In this document: positions 45,501 through 58,666 of the stretch, piece by piece | Numbering within the stretch: position 1 is the first letter of the stretch | How the letters are laid out: every line of letters begins with the position of its first letter | Assembly: GCF_035222485.1 (NCBI RefSeq) | Contig: NW_026946671.1 | Location: 1,364,001 to 1,428,000 of the forward strand | Direction: 5' to 3' | Source: Podospora pseudoanserina | Taxonomy: Eukaryota > Ascomycota > Sordariomycetes > Sordariales > Podosporaceae | Length of the DNA: 64,000 nt | Program-made: the position numbers and the translations under genes | Notes under the pieces: generated by a model | The model's database searches: none | Told to the model about the DNA's origin: nothing | The model's input: only the letters and a program-made list of their open reading frames with translations

Positions 45501-45578
45501 CAACAGCAGCAGCAACAGGACATAATTTCTGTCAGACGTCGTAGCGGCGAGCTGGCACCACGCAGTGTCCCGGTCTGA
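42534..45578 (+). CDS. ATG1: Atg1, autophagy-initiating serine/threonine kinase
   Basis: Exons 42534-42668, 42840-45384, 45436-45578; introns of 171 and 51 bp; 940 residues. Kinase domain about 20-330: [19 protein letters not shown] (glycine loop), Lys54 in [36 protein letters not shown], with the fungal Atg1 insert ([19 protein letters not shown]). The middle is Ser/Pro-rich, with [20 protein letters not shown], a conserved block. The C-terminal tandem MIT-type helices (from about 640) contain [20 protein letters not shown] and bind Atg13. The last intron (GTGAGC, ACTAAC, CCAG) is 51 bp and stop-free, so it can be missed; removing it gives [18 protein letters not shown]. Atg1 drives autophagosome formation under TORC1 control. 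Convergent with NUP188. Confidence 0.96.
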
Positions 45579-47089
45579 AAGTCTGACGATCCCAAGGCTG
45601 ACGATTAACGAACAAACGACACCTCTACAGGCTGCTACTACACACTTGAGCCCCGCGGCTAACGATCGTGCCGGCCTTATCAGGGCCTCGAAGGCCTGAC
45701 GATCGCTTCGGGGACTATTTTCCTTGTGCAAATTCGTGTTTATGGTTTGGCACATCATACATTATAACGGAGTTTGACCGCTGAGTATTTCGTCGATATA
45801 TACACTTTTTTTTTCCAGGGGGCATATATGGCGCGGTTAGCATGGCTGTTCGTTCTTGATGAAGCCGGAATCAAGCCTATGCATTTCATGCCTCAGAATT
45901 TGAGGGCGCTTGGGGACAGACCAGCGCGTTTTTCTTTTTCTTTTGCCTCTTCTTTGTCTTTTTTTTTTTTTTTGGGGGTTTGGACCTTTCTTGTATTCGG
46001 ACCCATGGCACGGGAGGTGGCCTATTTTAAACAATTTTTCTCTTGTTGGTTTTGGTTCGGGGCGTAGATATTATTGTTATCAATCTTTTATGGGGGCAAC
46101 AAACGGGAAAGGAAACGGAGGGGTTTAGCGGGGAAATGGGGATCTTTTTTTTCTCTCCTCTCTTGGTTATTACTGTAAGGAAACGGAATGGGGAGCAGTA
46201 TTAGCAGTGTTTTATCACATTGGTTTTTTTTTTTTGGTCTTGTTCTGGTGACTCCTTGTGGGGTTTTTATTATTTGCATATCTCCTGTTGTGTTTTTGTG
46301 TGGTTGGGTCGAGTTGAGGAGAGAAGAAGGGAGAGGAGGAAGCAAATAGGCATACCCTTATGCTAAGAGAATGGGAAACTATCAAAACATGTGAAACATA
46401 TGAGAAATTCATAAATATATGTGAATGCAGATAATAAATAGACAACACAACATGTTGTTGAGAGCAAGTGGTGTAAATGGTACAGGGAATGGGCTTTCCC
46501 CCCCCGGATTATTACTAAACATGAGATTTATAAAGGGTTAGTTGCCCTTTGAGAATCTGCATGGTTTTTTCTTTAAAAAATGTCTTGAACACTTGGAGTG
46601 TCTATTGTTGGCTATCAATTTTCACCAAAAGTCTAAAGGGCTGACAACATGTGCCCCCCTTCAGGAGAAAGGGAAAACTGAAAACTAACAAAGCGTTGAA
46701 CTGAAAACCACCAGATTCAAGACTGTAAAAAAAAATTAAAATTGCCATTGATTCTGTCGTCAACTGCAGCGGCCAAACACGCTTTAAAAACAGACAACGC
46801 GAAAAGCTAAAAACATCCAAGGTGGTCACAGTAATCAATCATCATCACGAATCCTGAAACAGAAAAAAAAAAAACTTTCTTCCTTCTCTCGCTCAATTAC
46901 ACTTATCCACTTTCTCTCCCCTTATCAAATCACTCAAAAACATCAAAGACGCCCAACCCCGACCCTAATGAAAACAAAACACCAAAACAACCATGATGAT
47001 ATCAACTCCTACAAAACCATCATCCCACCCCCCTTTTTACTCAACCTAATTTCCATCCAACATCCCCCTCCACCCTCATCATCCCAATC
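45579..47089. other. Intergenic between convergent ATG1 and NUP188 3' ends
   Basis: No gene. AT-richer than average with several T and A runs (e.g. near 45960, 46210, 46860); presumably both 3' untranslated regions. Confidence 0.55.
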
Positions 47090-50000
47090 TTACTCCTCCC
47101 CCTCCTCCCCAGCCATCAAAACATCCCTCACCCCCTCCAAAACCCCAACAACCTTCTCCTCCAGCACAGTCTGACAATCCCCCCCCCCTGCGCCCTCCCT
47201 GGTCTTCATCCCCCACCACTCCCTCTCCCTCTCCGTCAGCGGCAGCAACCTCTCCCTCAGCACCTTTCTACTCTGCAGCCAAAACTCGACATGCTCCAGC
47301 ACCTTTCCCGAGTCCCACCCCGTCACCTCGGGTATATCCCTCGTGTTGTTCTCCCTCAACGCCCCCAACACCTTCGCCAGCAGGCTCAGAGAGTGAATCT
47401 CGTTCATCGTCGCCAGGGTAATGTAAAAAGGGTGGGTTCTGGTGCTGTCTTCTGAGCCAAAGGACATGGTGGGGATTGTTCTGTCCATTCCCGGGGCTGC
47501 GAGCCTCTCGATAGATGATTCAAGCAAGTTCGGGAACTGGTTCAACACAAAGGCTACCTCGGGCGCGATGGTAGGACCCAAGGCGCCGAGGATGTTGATT
47601 AGCATTGGCAGGAGGGCACGAGACCAGATCGAGTAGCAGCGCATCTTGTTGACGGATTCCGTAAAGGGGGTGATGTTCTTCCTGCGGAGGAAGCCGGCAA
47701 TGTTGGCCGAGGTGATGTGACCCAGGATGCCGTTGACGGCAAGCTGTTCGGCGATCTGGGGGAGGGACGAGAGTTCAAGGAGGAACAGCAAGGAGATCTC
47801 GCCGTAGACTGGGTCGCCGTTGCGACCGACGAGCTTGTCGGACCAGCTGAATAGTGAGGTGGCGACCTGGAAGATGTTGTGGTTGGACATGATGGTGATG
47901 ATCTGCCCCTGGCATTGGTCGAGGCCGGGGACGGCGAGACAAGCCTGGAGGATGCCAGTCACCAAAGCCATGTCGTCAGGCTCAGTAGGGGAGCCAGGCT
48001 CGTGGACAAGACCAGCCAATGCACGGAAAGACTGAGCCACTACACGGTCGAGAATGGTGATCACCAACTGCGTGGCCGCTACCGAGGTCTCGGGGCCCGC
48101 CTTTGCGGGAGCGGGTGCATTGGAAGAGAGCTTGGTGCCGCGGAGCGTGACGAAGAGTATCCTCAGGAGTGTGCGGAAGTAGGTAATGTTTTCTGTGGCA
48201 AAAGGGTTGTCGACCACATTGATGGTTGTGGCAACCAGAGTCAGGAGCTGGGTAAAGTCCTTGGGTAGCTGTGAGCAATCAGCCAAACGCTTCAGCAGCG
48301 TCAGGGTCAAGTTAGCTCTCGACTCGGCAAGTCGGACAAAGATGTGGTCCGGAGCTGAAGGTCTTTGGTTGGCCTCCAGGCACTGCTCTGCCACTTGAAT
48401 CATTTGCCTCGAAATGATGCCGCTCTTTGGCAACAAGCAACTGCTGAGTTCGAGAATGAGATACTCCCAAGCATGGAAGAGGGCCTGCAATCAGTTAGTA
48501 ATCTACTACTGCATCGCATGAACAGAAAGACACTCACCACCTCGGCTTCCACAAGCGACAGGTTGAGATTGGCCTTCTCCATCTCTGTCCGGAAACCATT
48601 CTTTTTAGACCCGGCTCCCGCCCAACCCGCATCATATCCGAGCATCTTTTCAGCGAAATCCATGCCATAATAGTACTGTGCTCCAAGATTCTTGGGTACC
48701 AGGACGGTCCTCTTAAAGTCATCCAACTCAAGACCTGGATACCTCTGACTGAAATTCTTTGCAAAGTTAGAGTGTAGTGAGGCATTATAATCCGCTACCT
48801 GAACACCATGCCTAAGGAAATAGTCGAGGTCTTCCACAACCTTGGTGGCAAAGTCCTGCGCCTGCCGCATCTGCCGCAAGTGGTAAAGCTGCATTGCAAA
48901 GGTCTCGGCAATGTAAGCTGCTATCCTGGCTTGGTAACCCGCCTCGGCCGGGTCGTTCTTAAAGACGAGCTCGGGAGCTTTGAGGTTCTTGACATAGGAC
49001 CGCAGGCTACCCAAAAAGGACTTATCCTTTTGCATGGCAAAGATGGTCCAAGCCCAGTAGTTCTGTGCCGACGTGAAAAAGTCCAGAATGGCGAGGGCTT
49101 CCTGGCTAGGCTGCGTGGCAATAGACCGAAGCTTCTCCAACGCTGTGGACAGTACCGAGTCTGGTGAGATCTCTGCCATCTTTGCGTCACCCTTGAGAGC
49201 CTGGCGAGGGGTCTTGCCGGTGAGAAGACAGTTCGCCATCCACTGTTGCCGGTTGCGTAGGATGATGGAAAAGAAGTTCCAGGTCCTCACCACCTCGGGT
49301 ATCCTGTCAAAGGGCTTGTCCAACTGGGAGGCAATCTGAATGAACGAGTGAGACACTTGCGGGCCAAGGTAGCCAAGCAATGATGGCGGTTCACCGGAAC
49401 CTTTGCCGGCATTTTCGACCAGTGCGCTCAGCAGTGCTATGACAGGCATCTTGAAGGAGTGCTTGATGGCTGGAAGTCTAGCAACAAGGGCGGCGCACTT
49501 GAATAGCTGCGTTTGGATGGCGGCCGTGGGGTGGTCCAGGTAGCTAGCAACTCTCAGGATAATGGTGGCAAACGAAACCACCCCCGTGAGTCTTTCCGAT
49601 ACAATACGGGATCGATAAGGGTAGAGTGTCGAGTCGGTGATTTTGAAGGCGGCCAGGAGCGAGGTCAATAGTGGTTGGAATCGAAGCGAGCTGGACGCGG
49701 GAGCCAAAAAGCCTTCAATGATGTACCGAGAAGCCTCCAACAGGCAGCTTGTCAAGTTCTTGGTCGATTCCGGCGAACCCATGCTATATGTGTAGAAGAG
49801 CAGGCTGGTCATGATGTTCACCACCTCTGTGATCACAATGCTTTCGCCCACCTCTGACTCAAATCTCCATGTCGCTGAGTTTTCAAAGATGTCTACAGCG
49901 GTCTGGGCTATCGCAAGGCACACTTGAGACAGAATCTTCTCCGACATGCCGGCCCATGGGTTCTCGTCAATTCTGACGCGGGCATTGGGGCTCGCCGCCG

Positions 50001-52774
50001 TCTTCCGCTGCGCAGCACTCGACATTGCGTTTTCCACCAAGCTGGAGAACAGCTTCACAGCGGACTGCAGGAAGTCTACCCGCTCCGCGTACATGTCCAG
50101 GTTGCCGGTGATTCTGGAGAGTCGACCGGACCGCCCCTCGCTGCTGATGAGACCACAGTTGGACATGTATGACCAAACCCGGCCGGGGACCACTGGTAGC
50201 ACCGCATGGAGAAACTGGAGGGAGGCCGTCATCACCTTGAACTTGCCGGCATCCAGCTGAGTAGGATCCTCTTCAATCAAGCCATTCAGGATCCCACACA
50301 CGACTTTGATGATGTCGTTGTTACGCGGGAGGCTGCTGCTGGTTTCTTGAAGAACCTTGATGGCGCTCTCTGTGTTTGGTTTGGGTGATCTACCCGTGCT
50401 CCTGAGAACTTCTGTCCGCAACATGACAGCCAGGAGGGATATCGCTTCCGCAAGGTCGTCCGTGGTAAGTTGCCCTAACCCGCTGTCCCACGCCCCGTCC
50501 GACAGGTATACCTCGAGGCGTTTCCCAAGCAGCGCCAGAGCCGAGTGTTCAAACTCGAGCTTGGCTACTCTGCCAATATCGGTGACGAACCGGCCATATG
50601 TTCCGCTCGGAATGGTGAATTTTTCTTGAGGCGCGACTTTCCTGAAGGATCGTGCGCTAAACAGGTCGATGTCCTCATCCATGCAGAATGAATTCGTATT
50701 TTCATCTTCATGCACCAGATGATATGATCGATCCCACATGGGATTCCACTCGATGGTCAGACTTGGTGTTCTGTAAAGCCATCCGACTATCTGCTCCGAG
50801 CTCTGCTTGTCGGACACCAGAGCTGCCAACAACGATCGACATATCTCGGTGAAGGGGATGAATTCGTATGGGTATCTATTGTGCGACTGTTCGGTGTACT
50901 GTGTTCTCAAGAGCGGGTCTGTGAGCATCTGAGTGTATATGTCTAGCGCAGCCGAGTTGGGGACTTCTGAAGAGATGTCCCAGTATGACTTGCTGCCAGA
51001 CAACAAATACAGCAGACATGCAACAGGCTCAGTCTGGTAGCCCACAACGTGGAAAGTCCGCTTCAAGAGGTCTTCAAACACCACGCGTGAACGAGCACCA
51101 ATCATCGGTCGAAAAGCAGCTGTCTCGCCATAGCCCAGACAGCTAATCATCTCGCTGATGATATTGTAGACATGGCCCCTCGAGGTAGCCACCATGGCCA
51201 TTGTTTCGGCCACTTGCATGTCTCGCTCCAGGTTTGCAACTTCCAGAAAGGCGTCGTAGGGTGATTGCTCGATCGAGATCAAACTTCCGCCGGAATTTCG
51301 TCGCTGTCGCCCTTCTGGCGGTGTAGGAGGCGCGATGGCCTCTGATTCGAACGTGCCTCTGGCCCTTTGGTTGTTGATCAAATCCCTCCGCTCGGCTCTA
51401 TCCTGGTAGCCGACGTGCATCTGGTGAATGATCAAGGACCACGCAAAGGCAAGCGGAACAGCCATTGGTACACCAACGCTGGTAGCCGCCTGGAGGATGT
51501 CATGGATTTGTTTTAGAAGCTCGGCCGAGTTGAGGTAGGGCTCTTCACCATCCACCAGCACCTCACTCCGATCGACATCGTCTGGGGGCGACAGGTACAA
51601 AAGCGCACGGTCGATATTGAGAAACTTCAGTGAAATGACAGTCATTAAGCTCCGAACAGGGAGGACCAGCTCGGCAAGCATATCATGTTGTTCAAGAATC
51701 GGCATGATGGGCTCCAGGAATCGGTAGTTATCCATGAGGGTAAACCATTGCGCAACAAGTTCCGGAGAATGGAATTGTGGGCCTTCAAGATCCATGATCT
51801 GAAATGCCACCGACATGGAGTGGATAACTTCGGTGATGGATGTCCGACTCCAATCCAACTCGATCTGGGAGGTCAAGACCGTCTTCTCGAGCTCCCGTGG
51901 ACCCTTTTCCACCTCCTCGACCAACTCGGGAAGAACTGCAAAATAGGTGGGTGCCATGGCTTTGAGGAGCGATGGGTCGGCAACTTGGAAGTCGCGGTCA
52001 TCCCAGTTGAAGGCAGTCTTCATAATGTCCTGCCGTAACTCGTCTGCCGCTGGTGTTCTATTACCGGGTCGCGAATGTAGCAAAAAGGTTGTAAAGGCAT
52101 CAGCCGAGGCGAAGAAAGACCGTCTTTCGGTTAGAAACGTCGTGATAAGGCGCTGGCGACGTTTCGTCTCGCTTTCGAACTCGGCCCAGTTTGCTTCGGC
52201 ATCCACCACTGCCACCACGTTGAGACTAGAAAGGAAGCTCGAGGCCTGGGCATCGCTGACACCGGCAGCTTCCCGAATGTTGGCGGCATCCTGTGTTGAG
52301 AAGGGTCCGGTAAGATGGCTGTGGGCGCGTGACTGATATTCCACCACCACAATGCGCAGCGCAGCCACCTCGTTGACATTCGCATTCTTGCTTAGCCATG
52401 CTGCGTCCTCCTTGATCTGCTTCAGGTCGTAGGGGTCCTTTGGTGATGGTACAACATTAATGGCGCCCGTCCTGGTTTGGAAATCGAGCTTGGACTGGTT
52501 CGTTGGGGGACTAAATGGTTTGGTGGGCTCTTTTATTAGCTGATGGACGAAGCCATCTCGAAGAAAATCCGATACGGCAGTGCTGGTCAGTCGGTCGCTA
52601 TTCGAATCTTCGAGGGCGGATGCGACAAGTCTCCATGAGCTACAGAACCGGGGGGCGCGAGGTTAGAGAAAGGCAACAAGCATTGGGGGAAGCGCAAACC
52701 TACAGAAGAGGAGCCCTGCCCTTCAAGCAGTCCTCGAGGGGGGGGAAGTATGTTTTGTCAGTTGGGGCAGCCAT
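47090..52774 (-). CDS. NUP188: Nup188, inner-ring scaffold nucleoporin
   Basis: Exons in transcript order: 52774-52704, 52639-48538, 48484-47090; introns of 64 and 53 bp; 1855 residues, almost the size of Chaetomium Nup188. The N terminus reads MAAPTDKTYFPPLEDCLKGR, and LSWRLVASALED is made across the first splice. The protein is an all-helical superhelix; near residues 690-740 a short SH3-like insertion is expected and seen (FTIPSGTYGRFVTDIGRVAK, then LEFEHSALALLGKRLEV). The last exon starts ALFHAWEYLILEL and contains VVEQCLEANQRP-like sequence (AEQCLEANQRPSAPDHIFV). Nup188 sits in the inner ring beside Nup192 and Nic96 and influences passage of membrane proteins. No FG repeats. Complete. 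Convergent with ATG1, divergent from the tryptophan gene. Confidence 0.96.
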
Positions 52775-53431
52775 TGGTGCTGCTCTCCATTCGTTTGTCG
52801 ACTCTGCCGCCAATGACCAGCAATATGCGATGCCCCGAGCGTGGTCCAAGTATTCGCGATGATGAGTCGACAGAGGAGATGGTCGGTGGTGTTGGTGGTG
52901 GAGCTATCGGCAAGTGGTGGTTTGTTTGGTTTCGGGATCGCAAAAAGTTGAATTTACTTTGGACGCGCTTCTGCAGTTGGCAGCTCAGACGCGGGCCGCA
53001 ATTGCAGAGCTCCCATATCATGGATCTTCCAGCGGCTGCCAACCCAACTCAGCCCGCTATTTTTCAGCCAAGGGGGTCCACCAGTGCTTCCCAGCTTCTT
53101 ATCGATAAGCTGGGGCCCTGTGCCTGGCTTTAGCGTCTGTTTTGGAATCCATAAACGCACGGACCAATGCCTTTATGGTCCATCGGGGCCTTTTCCGAAA
53201 GCTGCCGTGAATTGAAGTGAATGTCCAGAAGTCCAGAGTGCTGCTCCCTTGTAAGAGACACATTCAACCAAGAGAGGGGTGACTCACTACATTTTTCAAG
53301 ACACTTGATACCATCGTCGCCAGAGCCTTCCAGAGTCTTTGAGAAAGACTATACACCCCCCGAGAACCCAAAAGTCTGACGTCCCTTGTACCAGCCTCAG
53401 CTGCCGAGTTCGGGGCCAAAAACAAATCAAA
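52775..53431. promoter_or_regulatory. Divergent promoter region, NUP188 and TRP trifunctional gene
   Basis: 657 bp between start codons. No gene. Short frames here are antisense shadows of the NUP188 start. No operator was recognised with confidence. Confidence 0.55.
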
Positions 53432-55755
53432 ATGCCTGCCATTATCGATCACTCACCCCACCATCCCGATCCGTCTCCCCTCGTTCCAACGGCGTCCAAC
53501 CTAATCCTCATCGACAACTACGACTCCTTTACCTGGAATGTCTATCAGTATCTTGTTCTGGAGGGTGCCAAAGTGACCGTCTTCAGAAACGACCAGATCA
53601 CTCTTGAAGAGCTCATTGCCAAGAAGCCAACACAACTGGTCATCAGCCCCGGTCCCGGCCATCCAGGTACAGACTCGGGTATCAGTCGTGATGCCATCAA
53701 ACACTTTGCTGGCAAGGTGCCCATCTTTGGTGTTTGCATGGGGCAGTAAGTCTGGCCAAAAGTCTGCTCTTTCAAAGCATTCATTAACACGTCTTCAGGC
53801 AATGCATGATTGATCTGTACGGTGGAGAAGTGAGCTTTGCTGGTGAGATTTTGCATGGCAAGACCTCACCCCTTTGTCACGATGGAAAAGGTGTCTATGC
53901 TGGCCTGGACCAGGACCTGCCAGTAACACGTTATCACTCCCTCGCCGGCACTCACGTTACTCTTCCAAAATGCCTCCAGGTCACCTCCTGGATCGCCAAT
54001 CAAGATGGGTCCAAGGGTGTCATCATGGGTGTTCGCCACACAGAGTACACTATCGAGGGTGTGCAATTCCACCCAGAAAGTATCCTGTCTGCCGATGGCC
54101 GCCTCATGCTCAAGAACTTTTTGTACATGCAGGGGGGCACTTGGGCTGAGAATAAGCGGTTGCAAAAGGCTTCCCAAGAGTCCAAGATTGTCCCGAAAAA
54201 GGCCACTCCAGCCAAGAACAACATCCTTCAAAAGATCTATGCTCACCGTAAGGAGGCCGTGGCCGCCCAGAAGCAGATTCCCTCACAAAGGCCATCCGAC
54301 TTGCAAGCGGCGTACAACCTCAACCTCGCCCCTCCTCAGATCTCCCTCGTCGACCGTCTTCGTCAGTCCCCATTCGATGTAGCTTTGGCGGCAGAGATTA
54401 AGAGAGGGTCACCATCCAAGGGCATCTTTGCTCTCGATATCAACGCCCCAACCCAGGCCCGCAGATACGCTCTTGCCGGAGCCAGTGTCATTTCCGTTCT
54501 CACCGAGCCAGAGTGGTTCAAGGGCAGCATTGAAGACCTCCGCGCTGTGCGCCAAGTACTCAATGGCATGCCCAACCGCCCGGCTGTTCTCCGAAAGGAG
54601 TTCATTTTTGAGGAGTACCAGATTTTGGAAGCCCGGCTGGCAGGTGCCGATACTGTGCTTCTCATTGTCAAGATGTTGGAGACCGACCTTCTCGAGCGTC
54701 TGTACAAGTACTCGCTCTCACTCGGCATGGAACCATTAGTAGAGGTACAAAACGCCGAAGAGATGACCATTGCCATCAAGCTTGGTGCCAAGGTCATTGG
54801 TGTCAACAACCGCAACCTGGAGAATTTCGAGGTCGATCTTGGAACCACGGGGCGCTTGAAGGAGATGGTGCCCAAGGACACATTCTTGCTCGCTCTCAGC
54901 GGCATCAACAGCCACCAGGATGTTCTCGACTGCAAGAGGGATGGTATCAACGGCATTCTTGTTGGCGAGGCCATCATGCGCGCTCCCGATGCGTCCAAGT
55001 TTATCAGGGAGCTTTGTGCTGGTCCTGAGGCGGCTGCTCCTCAGTGTGTTACCAACCCTCTGCTTGTCAAAATCTGCGGCACCCGCTCTGCCGAGGCGGC
55101 CACGGAAGCTATCAAGGCTGGTGCTGACCTTGTGGGCATGATTCTTGTGCCTGGCACGAAACGGTGTGTTTCTAATGAAACGGCCCTGGCCATCTCGAAG
55201 GCTGTTCATGATGCGCAGACCACTGCTGGTGAGGCGGTTAAACTCCCCAAGACAGCCACGGACTTTTTTTCTGTTTCTGCTGAGCTCCTGAGGAAACACC
55301 GCCCTCTTCTTGTTGGTGTGTTTATGAACCAGCCCCTGGAGGAAGTGCTCAAGAAGCAGAGGCTGTACAACCTTGATATCGTCCAGCTTCACGGTGACGA
55401 GCCACTTGAGTGGTCATCCCTTATCCCAGTACCAGTCATCCGGAAGTTCAAGCCTGGGCAGGTTGGCGTTGGAGTGAGGGGGTACCACGCTGTTTCACTC
55501 CTGGATTCTGGCGCTGGCACAGGCAAGTTGCTTGATGTTGAGAGTGTCAAGGCCGAGTTGGAGAAGGATGCTGAGTTGCAGGTGTTGTTGGCTGGTGGTC
55601 TGGAGCCAGGGAACGTGACCGAGTCTGTGAAGGCCTTGGGTGCGTTGGGCGGGCAGGTTATTGGTGTTGATGTTAGCAGTGGGGTAGAGGAGGATGGGAA
55701 GCAGAGCTTGGAAAAGATTAGGGCTTTTGTCAAGGCTGCGAAGGCTATTCGGTAG
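53432..55755 (+). CDS. trp1: Trifunctional tryptophan protein: TrpG glutamine amidotransferase, TrpC indole-3-glycerol phosphate synthase, TrpF PRA isomerase
   Basis: Exons 53432-53745 and 53799-55755 (53-bp intron, GTAAGT/TTCAG), 756 residues. Residues about 22-220 are the class I amidotransferase: [29 protein letters not shown], nucleophile Cys in FGVCMGQQCM (split by the intron) and His/Glu in [10 protein letters not shown]. Residues about 240-500 are [50 protein letters not shown]. Residues about 520-756 are [42 protein letters not shown]. The fusion order is the standard one of filamentous fungi (Neurospora trp-1, Aspergillus trpC). TrpG works with a separate TrpE subunit to make anthranilate; the other two domains catalyse steps 3 and 4 of tryptophan synthesis. 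Complete. Confidence 0.98.
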
Positions 55756-57231
55756 AGGTTGATGGGCGGTGTTGTGGGATCATAGATGAGTATTCTTGAT
55801 AGAGTTGGTGGTCATTATGTATAGGGTGATTTGCTCATTTTACTGTGAGGGGGTTGATGGACTACTTGTTTTGTTCTTCACATCCTAAAATAACTTAACT
55901 GTTTCGTCCGAAGTGCTGCTGTCATACAAGTCTTTCTGTGATTGCTCAGACGACACTCTGTCCTCAAAACCATCTGAGAGGGAGGTTAGTACCAAGAACG
56001 TGACGCAACTGGTGAAGGTGGTGCGATTAGCGAGCTGGAACTTTACTTCATGTCCGGCGTTATCGTGGTGATAGTCGTATTTATAGTCGTCAAGCTTCAC
56101 AGCGTTCATTACCGTAGAAGTCGAAACCCCAGGTCCAAGTATGAGTCGGATTCGTGGTAGTCGGAAGAGTAAAAGCCTAACCGTCTGAAGTCTTCGGCAT
56201 GTTCTTTTCGGACGAGACCTTTTTGCGCCTACCCTTCCTTGTGATAGTTCTCAAGGCAGCTCGGACGAACAATGTTCCCGTTGGGTTTTATGTTCTTGTA
56301 GTAGCTCGGACGGAGCAACAACTAAAGCGCTGAAGTTAGTTAGGAAAAGAGGTTATTACTAACTGAGTATATCACCGCCAGCTCGGACGAACACTATGAA
56401 TATTAGTCTTGAAGCTGTCGAAGTAGCCTACATTAAGATAGCACCTGAATTCCTGTAGTTATTGGGATAAATTTTCACAGAACAAGATTTCTGGATATGC
56501 TTCGGGACGAAATTCCATTATCGAATCACTCCCCTTTGGGTTATTAAACTCTCCTCCTCACAGCAACACACCCGAAAAAACCGTCCGAGCTCGTTCATAG
56601 ACAGACATCTGTGTACCTGACATTGAACAGCTTTATCAAGTATTTAAATAAACCTAGAGTAAGGGGTAGATTCCATTGGCTGACAGCCCCATTGTATAGG
56701 TATTTCCCTGATATATGGAAAGGGTAATTTGTTTCTTTCAGTCGGAGAATGCCTTTCTGTAGTCTAGTTTCGTATGTATACATAAGAACTTGTCAAAAGG
56801 CTCTCATATCATTGACACAGCTAATTCATTCACATCATTTACCCCTTGAAATGGGACTTTATATACGACTTATAACACCTAGGCACCTTCACGTTGTATA
56901 ACAAAGTAGATCAACATAAAGTGACCGCGTTATATTTGATACGGAAGGTGCATGATCATGTAGCTATATGATGTACACTGGGGAGTGAAAGATAAATGAA
57001 CGCATAGAAAGATAAAAACAGCGTATAGAAAGGGAAGTACATGCATAGGTGGGTAAAAGCAAGGTATAGAACCATGATGACAACATTTAAATGAAAATAG
57101 ATGAACGCATACGACAATAAAACCTCCCCTCGGTATACGAACTTAACGCCTCCTCCCCCCCTCTTTTTTTCATTTTTTTTTCATGCTTTCTCTGTCTTCT
57201 CATAATACCCTGCCATTCCCATTCCCATCCT
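55756..57231. other. AT-richer intergenic region with repeated TCGGACGA octamer
   Basis: No gene. Both flanking genes end here (TRP on +, BRCT protein on -). The composition is visibly lower in GC than the rest and rich in TA steps. The octamer TCGGACGA or its complement occurs exactly at 55904, 56208, 56261 and 56383, with one-mismatch copies at 55946, 56306 and 56581. It may be a decayed repeat or a regulatory/non-coding element. Confidence 0.6.
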
Positions 57232-58666
57232 CTATTCCCTCCCATACGGCCCCCCACTGCGCTCCACCTCTCCCTCCTTCTCCTTGGGGATATACTCCTC
57301 CGGAACCCACCCAACTGGCTTCCCACCCCCAGGAGGAGAGTACGTAAACCACCCCTTTTCCACCCCCTCCCCCTCCCCCGCCTCCCCATTATCTTCCTCC
57401 TTCCCCTTCCCCTTCCTCTTACTTCCCGCACCTGACTTCCCCTCACCACAGAACAGCAACCTCTTCCGCCACTCCACCCCCGTCTTCTTATGGAAGAACT
57501 CAATAAAGTGAGTGTACTCTGTCCAAAAGAGCTGCGGTGTCTCCGAGGGACGGTAATACTTGGGAAAGGTGTCCGTGCTGGACTTGGAGTACTTGGCGCA
57601 AAAGAAGTAGAGGGGGGGTTGGGCTAGGGATTCGTAGAGCTGACGTGTGGAAATTAGTGTACGTAGAGGGGTAGTGAGGAGGGAGTGAACAGGCTTACCG
57701 TAAGTGTGTACTTCTCCCCGCGGTCAACTCTGGTCGTCTTGGTGGGTGTCTCTGGTTCAGCCTCAATGTCCATCTCAACATCCTTAGGGTCAACTTCGTC
57801 TTGAAATTCGGGGGTAACAGTCGTGAGAGTAGGCAACTGATGATAAGCCAGCTGCAAATCCATGGGTGTGCGATACTTGGGCTGAGCATCCAGCTCAGGG
57901 CCATCCTCAAAGACGACCACATGATGGTGGAAAGAGAAACCCGGTTCTTTTTCTGTCGGTGTCTGATTCTCTGATCCCATTTCTGCCTTTGTCTCAACCT
58001 CAGAGTCTAGATCTGACACCCCCTTAGACAAAGCCGGAAGCTGTAACTTCACCGGTGTCGTCTCCGGCGTTGGCCCCTGAACAGCATTCGACTCCCGAAA
58101 CAACTCAACCTCATACCGGTAAAATGTCCCATCCGTGTAAACCCGGTATAAATCTAAATATCATCACGTCAGTCCCCTCCCACCCCGACCAACAAAAAAG
58201 GGCGCATCCAAAACTCACTAGTATTAACCGCCCTCTCCCCCAACACCCTCCCCATCTCAACCCTCCTCTCCCTCCTAACCCTCTCCCCCTCCCTCCTCAC
58301 CCCCTCCCGCAAGTCATACTCCCCCCCCTTCACCGCCTGCAAGACCTTTCTGTTGATCATGCTAAACTCCAACCACTCCAACGGCACAATCTGAATCCGC
58401 TTGTTCCTCAACGCCTCCACCGCCCTCGGAGACCTCGACCTTAGTTCATCCTCGTCCGTCACAAAATGAGTGACGTCCCTCGTGATGGTAGTTCCTTTAT
58501 GATACCGCCCGCCCCGGAGCGTGATCCAGCGGTGGAGGTTGGTGTCGTTCCAGTGGGTGTTGGGGTTGTTCTTGAAGGACCCGCAGACAGCGATGGTGAA
58601 CTTGGCAAACATGCCCTTTTCCTTAAAGGTGAGGTCTTTGACCTTGAAACGGATGCCGCGGGGCAT
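57232..58666 (-). CDS. BRCT-domain protein with WGR-like C-terminal region
   Basis: Exons in transcript order: 58666-58219, 58153-57699, 57639-57232; introns of 65 and 59 bp; 436 residues. Start ATG 58666 (MPRGIRFKVKDLTFKEKGMF). An N-terminal BRCT domain covers about 20-110: IAVCGSFKNN, WITLRGGRYHKGTTITRDVT, HFVTDEDELRS, KRIQIVPLEWLEFSMI with the conserved Trp. A charged helix follows. After the first splice LYRVYTDGTFYRYEVELFRE could be the first strands of a WGR-like fold, and after an acidic insert of ~110 residues FWTEYTHFIEFFHKKTGVEW looks like its end (F..F..KTG.EW). BRCT plus WGR recalls PARP-family DNA-repair proteins, but no catalytic domain is present. The C terminus is Lys/Gly/Glu-rich and low-complexity. 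Probably nuclear; function unknown. Confidence 0.82.
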
